Shown: positions 5,800 to 8,260 of the stretch, in pieces | How positions within the stretch are numbered: the stretch's first letter is position 1 | Layout: each line of letters starts with the position of its first letter | NCBI GenBank assembly: GCA_027004335.1 | Contig: JALTID010000106.1 | Coordinates: 2,452-10,711 of the forward strand | Length of the DNA: 8,260 nt | Source of the DNA: a bacterium | GTDB taxonomy: Bacteria > JALSQH01 | Reading direction: 5' to 3' | The notes under the pieces: model-generated | What the model was told of the DNA's origin: nothing | The model's database searches: none | What the model saw: only the letters and a program-made list of their open reading frames with translations | Position numbers and translations under genes: made by a program

Positions 5800-7244
5800 T
5801 CAGAAAAAAGAGGAAGGGAAAAGAAATATCCACCACATCTTGCAAAAATACATTGATATCTGGAAATTGGACACGGCAGTTGTATAAGAATAGGGAGATG
5901 TGTCATCCCCTGGTTCATCAATAAATTTGACATAGATGGTTTTTTCTCCATCTCCAGGGATTAGAAACCAGTTTATTGTGTCTGTTGCTTTAATATTGTA
6001 TGAAGCATTTAAAGATAGATTGTTGCTTACTTCAATAAAGGCTATATCTGTTGTAAGGTTGCTGAAAAGTAAAGTGATTGCAGGATCATTAACTTTGTGG
6101 TATTTGTTTACCTCTTTTACAGTAAAAGCTGCTGGCTGTGGAGGAACAGTGTCTTTTATTAATGTGAATGACTCACATGTTTGATTATTGGCATAATCTC
6201 TGAAGCATCCTGTTTTTTTGTATTTTCCATCCTGTGTAAGGGGAAGGGAGTAGTATTGCTTAAAAGGTTCCCAGCGAACAATTTCGTTGCTAGATTTAAT
6301 TTTCATTTCACTTACACCACTTTCAAAATCAACCATTTTTGCCTTTGAAGTATAATTTCCCTTCAACTTCTTTCAAATTCTCTGAATTATAAGGAGCAAA
6401 TTTCAAGATTTTGGGATCTGCTGTGTCAAGATAAATCTCTCCAATAAAGTTGGGCTTTGTAATCCCGCCAGTCACCACAATTGCAATTGTTCACATAATT
6501 TCCAATTCTCACCTTTGCTGTATTTAAAACAAATAGATTAAGTCTAACTCCGTTAGTCGCAGAGTAGAAGTAATTTTCAATGGTAAAATTGCCAGTGTCA
6601 TCTTTTAAAACATAGGTGGAGTACCCTTCCCGCTGAGCTGTAATGGAAGATACCAGCAGGAATATTTTGAAATATAAAACTACCATCATCGCCGGCAGTT
6701 GTAATGAAAACCGCTGAAGTTTCAGTATAAGAATACTCTTCCTCTTTCGGGGGAAAAAAGCTGGATGTTACAAAACACTTTACCCCTTTTGTCCTTCTTA
6801 AAATTATTACTGTTCCTTCAGGTGAAACATTTTCATCTGGGCTACTTTGAAGAGAGACTTTCCCTGAAACTGCAAATTTAAATACTGGCACTGTGATCGT
6901 ACCTGTATTTACTCTTTCCCCAATAGATACAGAGCTCTTTTTCCTTACTTCTTCATAATATTTTTCCGAAACAATCAATGTATATTCACCCTTTCCTACA
7001 TCTGTAATTGTAAAATTTCCGCTTTTATCTGTGCTTCCATTATATGTATGTCCATTCCCCTATAGAATTATGTTGACACCGGAGTAATCATTTTCTCCTT
7101 CCAGAACAATTTTGCCAGTAACTGTACTTTTTTCTGAAAAATATATGATGACTCAGGATCGTATGGATTCTTATGTTCAAGATTTGAAGAGCAGGATACA
7201 AAAATCCCCATAAAGGTTAAAAGTAGCGCAATGAATTTTTTCAT
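5800..7244 (-). pseudogene. Lipoprotein with carboxypeptidase-regulatory-like and Ig-like domains, multiply disrupted
   Basis: The start is sound: AGGAGAGG ribosome site, then MKKFIALLLTFMGIFVSCSS, a lipoprotein signal with lipid-attachment Cys18, followed by NPYDPES as in many surface lipoproteins. The rest can be read only by changing frame. Domain one (STVTGKIVLEGENDYSGVN ... DKSGNFTITDVGKGEY) and domain two (KFAVSGKVSL ... DDGSFIFQNIPAG then SITAQREGYSTYV) look like carboxypeptidase-regulatory folds. Further on come GITKPNFIGEIYLDTADPKI, then SKAKMVDFESGVSEMKI and NWFLIPGDGEKTIYVKFIDE, which are Ig/FN3-like repeats. I count a frameshift at a T run near 7137, a TAG at 7060-7062, and frameshifts near 6648, 6490 and 6360. 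The final residues to 5800 look unlike a normal C-terminus. It was probably an outer-membrane or surface adhesin-like lipoprotein. Confidence 0.7.
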
Positions 7245-7367
7245 GGAAATAACCTCTCCTCTTAATGTATAATTTAATTGGAGTAGCCGGAGAGATTGAA
7301 TTAATGGTGAGTTGAAGGAAAAGCAGGTACAAAGATTTTGCATTATCCTGTGTTTTTTGTTTGAAGC

Positions 7368-8260
7368 TCACCTCTTCCTCTTCAACCAGTTATCCACAGT
7401 TCCTCTGGAGATATCAAGGATTTTTCTTATCTCTTCCTTGCTCAGGCCTGTTTCTTTTAGAATATCCACCAGCTTAAATTTTATTTCATCAAAGGTTGGA
7501 AATTTGATCTTTCTTGGATCCCCCTTTAATTCCAGGAAAACATCACTGGTTATCGGGAATTTTAGTCCGCCTGCCCTGTATTCAAGGGTCGTTTCCCTCC
7601 AGAAGTCCTCCTCAAAGATTAGAGCTTCTGTGTATAAGTAATTTAATAGTGTGTTTCTCAATTCCCTTATGTTCCCCATTTTCCACGGATAATCCATTAA
7701 TGTTTCGTAAATATCTCTTGGTAGAACGCTGATTGTTTTCTCTCCATCGGTAGATCTGTAGATTATTTGATGTATTAGCCTTGTCTTATCCTCCAGTGCC
7801 CATTCCCGCAGGGGAGGGAGAGAAAGTTTTAAAGGGGATATTCTAAAATAAAGATCTCTGAGCAGAACAAATGGTTTATTTATAGCAAAGTTACCCGTTT
7901 CTGGATCAAAAAGTGGTGTATTTACAGAAGAAATTATGCGAACATCAAATTCTTGGAATTTTGTTTCACCAATTCTCCTGTATCTTCCTGTTTCAATAGC
8001 CCTCAGTAGCTTTGCCTGGTTGTTTATGGATAATTTATCTATTTCATCCAGGTAGAGAGTCCCCCCTTCTGCCTCTGAAATAAGCCCATCGTAGGGGTTG
8101 AAGGCACCAGTAAAAGCACCCTTTTTATAACCAAAAAGCTCGCTTAAAAAAAGATCCTCTGGAAATGCAGCACAGTTTATTGGTACGAAGTTGCCTTCTC
8201 TACCGCTCAATATATGAATTGCATTGGCAATACACTCTTTGCCTGTCCCGGTTTCCCCAT
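7368..8260 (-). CDS. Sigma-54-dependent transcriptional activator (5' end outside the window)
   Basis: The frame is open to the right edge, leaving the C-terminal 296 residues; the sensory N-terminus is not visible. The visible part opens with Walker A GETGTGKE (residues 1-8). It then has ELFGYKKGAFTGA with the sigma-54-contact loop GAFTGA at 47-52, and Walker B GGTLYLDEID at 65-74. Arginine-finger region LRDLYFRI is at 133-140, LPPLR at 147-151, and sensor-2 GNIRELRN at 195-202. A helix-turn-helix, LSKEEIRKILDISRGTVDNW, lies at 272-291 almost at the C-terminus. It would remodel RNA polymerase holding sigma-54 at distant-enhancer promoters, using ATP. The stretch between the sensor-1 Asn113 and RDLYFR is about seven residues longer than usual. 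A TTG at 8210 is merely an internal codon, not the start. Which signal or genes it controls cannot be seen. Confidence 0.93.
   Translation of the reverse strand, partial: GETGTGKECIANAIHILSGREGNFVPINCAAFPEDLFLSELFGYKKGAFTGAFNPYDGLISEAEGGTLYLDEIDKLSINNQAKLLRAIETGRYRRIGETKFQEFDVRIISSVNTPLFDPETGNFAINKPFVLLRDLYFRISPLKLSLPPLREWALEDKTRLIHQIIYRSTDGEKTISVLPRDIYETLMDYPWKMGNIRELRNTLLNYLYTEALIFEEDFWRETTLEYRAGGLKFPITSDVFLELKGDPRKIKFPTFDEIKFKLVDILKETGLSKEEIRKILDISRGTVDNWLKRKR

Noticed and set aside
7245-7367. Promoter or terminator in the 123-nt gap between the activator and the lipoprotein gene.
   Set aside because: Only weak TATACA-like sequence without a matching -35, and no stem-loop followed by a T run on either strand, so nothing could be supported.
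7312-7732. Plus-strand frames opposite the sigma-54 activator.
   Set aside because: The opposite strand carries clear AAA+ and helix-turn-helix motifs; the plus-strand products look random.

Overview
The window comes from an A+T-rich bacterium with Gram-negative-style features: a lipoprotein signal with lipobox, other signal peptides, and a sigma-54 enhancer-binding protein. Conventional Shine-Dalgarno sites and tightly overlapping genes suggest a compact genome. I cannot name the genus from the sequence.

Layout. Positions 1-836 (+) hold the last codons of an unknown gene, then an intact TauE/SafE-family membrane permease. Positions 804-1576 look like non-coding space but carry remains of two beta-propeller-like proteins. 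One reads left on the minus strand (804-1132) and one reads right on the plus strand (about 1133-1576); both are cut by frameshifts and stops. Positions 1655-1748 hold a tRNA-like element with a good T loop, an Asn-type D loop and a 3' GCCA, but with faulty stems. Positions 1894-5127 (+) are a compact intact operon: MoxR-type AAA+ ATPase, VWA/CoxE-like protein, and histidyl-tRNA synthetase. Its start codons overlap the preceding stop codons (8 nt and 4 nt). A broken exported protein (5088-5534) starts inside hisS and is interrupted by two in-frame TGA codons. On the minus strand follow a 54-residue membrane protein (5537-5701), a lipoprotein pseudogene with five disruptions (5800-7244), and the C-terminal 296 residues of a sigma-54 activator that runs off the right edge (7368-8260).

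How it fits together. The MoxR and VWA proteins are expected to work as a pair (ATPase motor plus metal-ion-dependent adaptor) in maturing or remodelling some protein complex. Their translational coupling to hisS is the most unusual arrangement here. The broken genes in the window all encode predicted exported or surface-type proteins, whereas the cytoplasmic and inner-membrane genes are intact. This points to selective decay of envelope proteins rather than general sequencing error. I did not find a clear new defence or mobile system; there is no CRISPR array, transposase or integrase.
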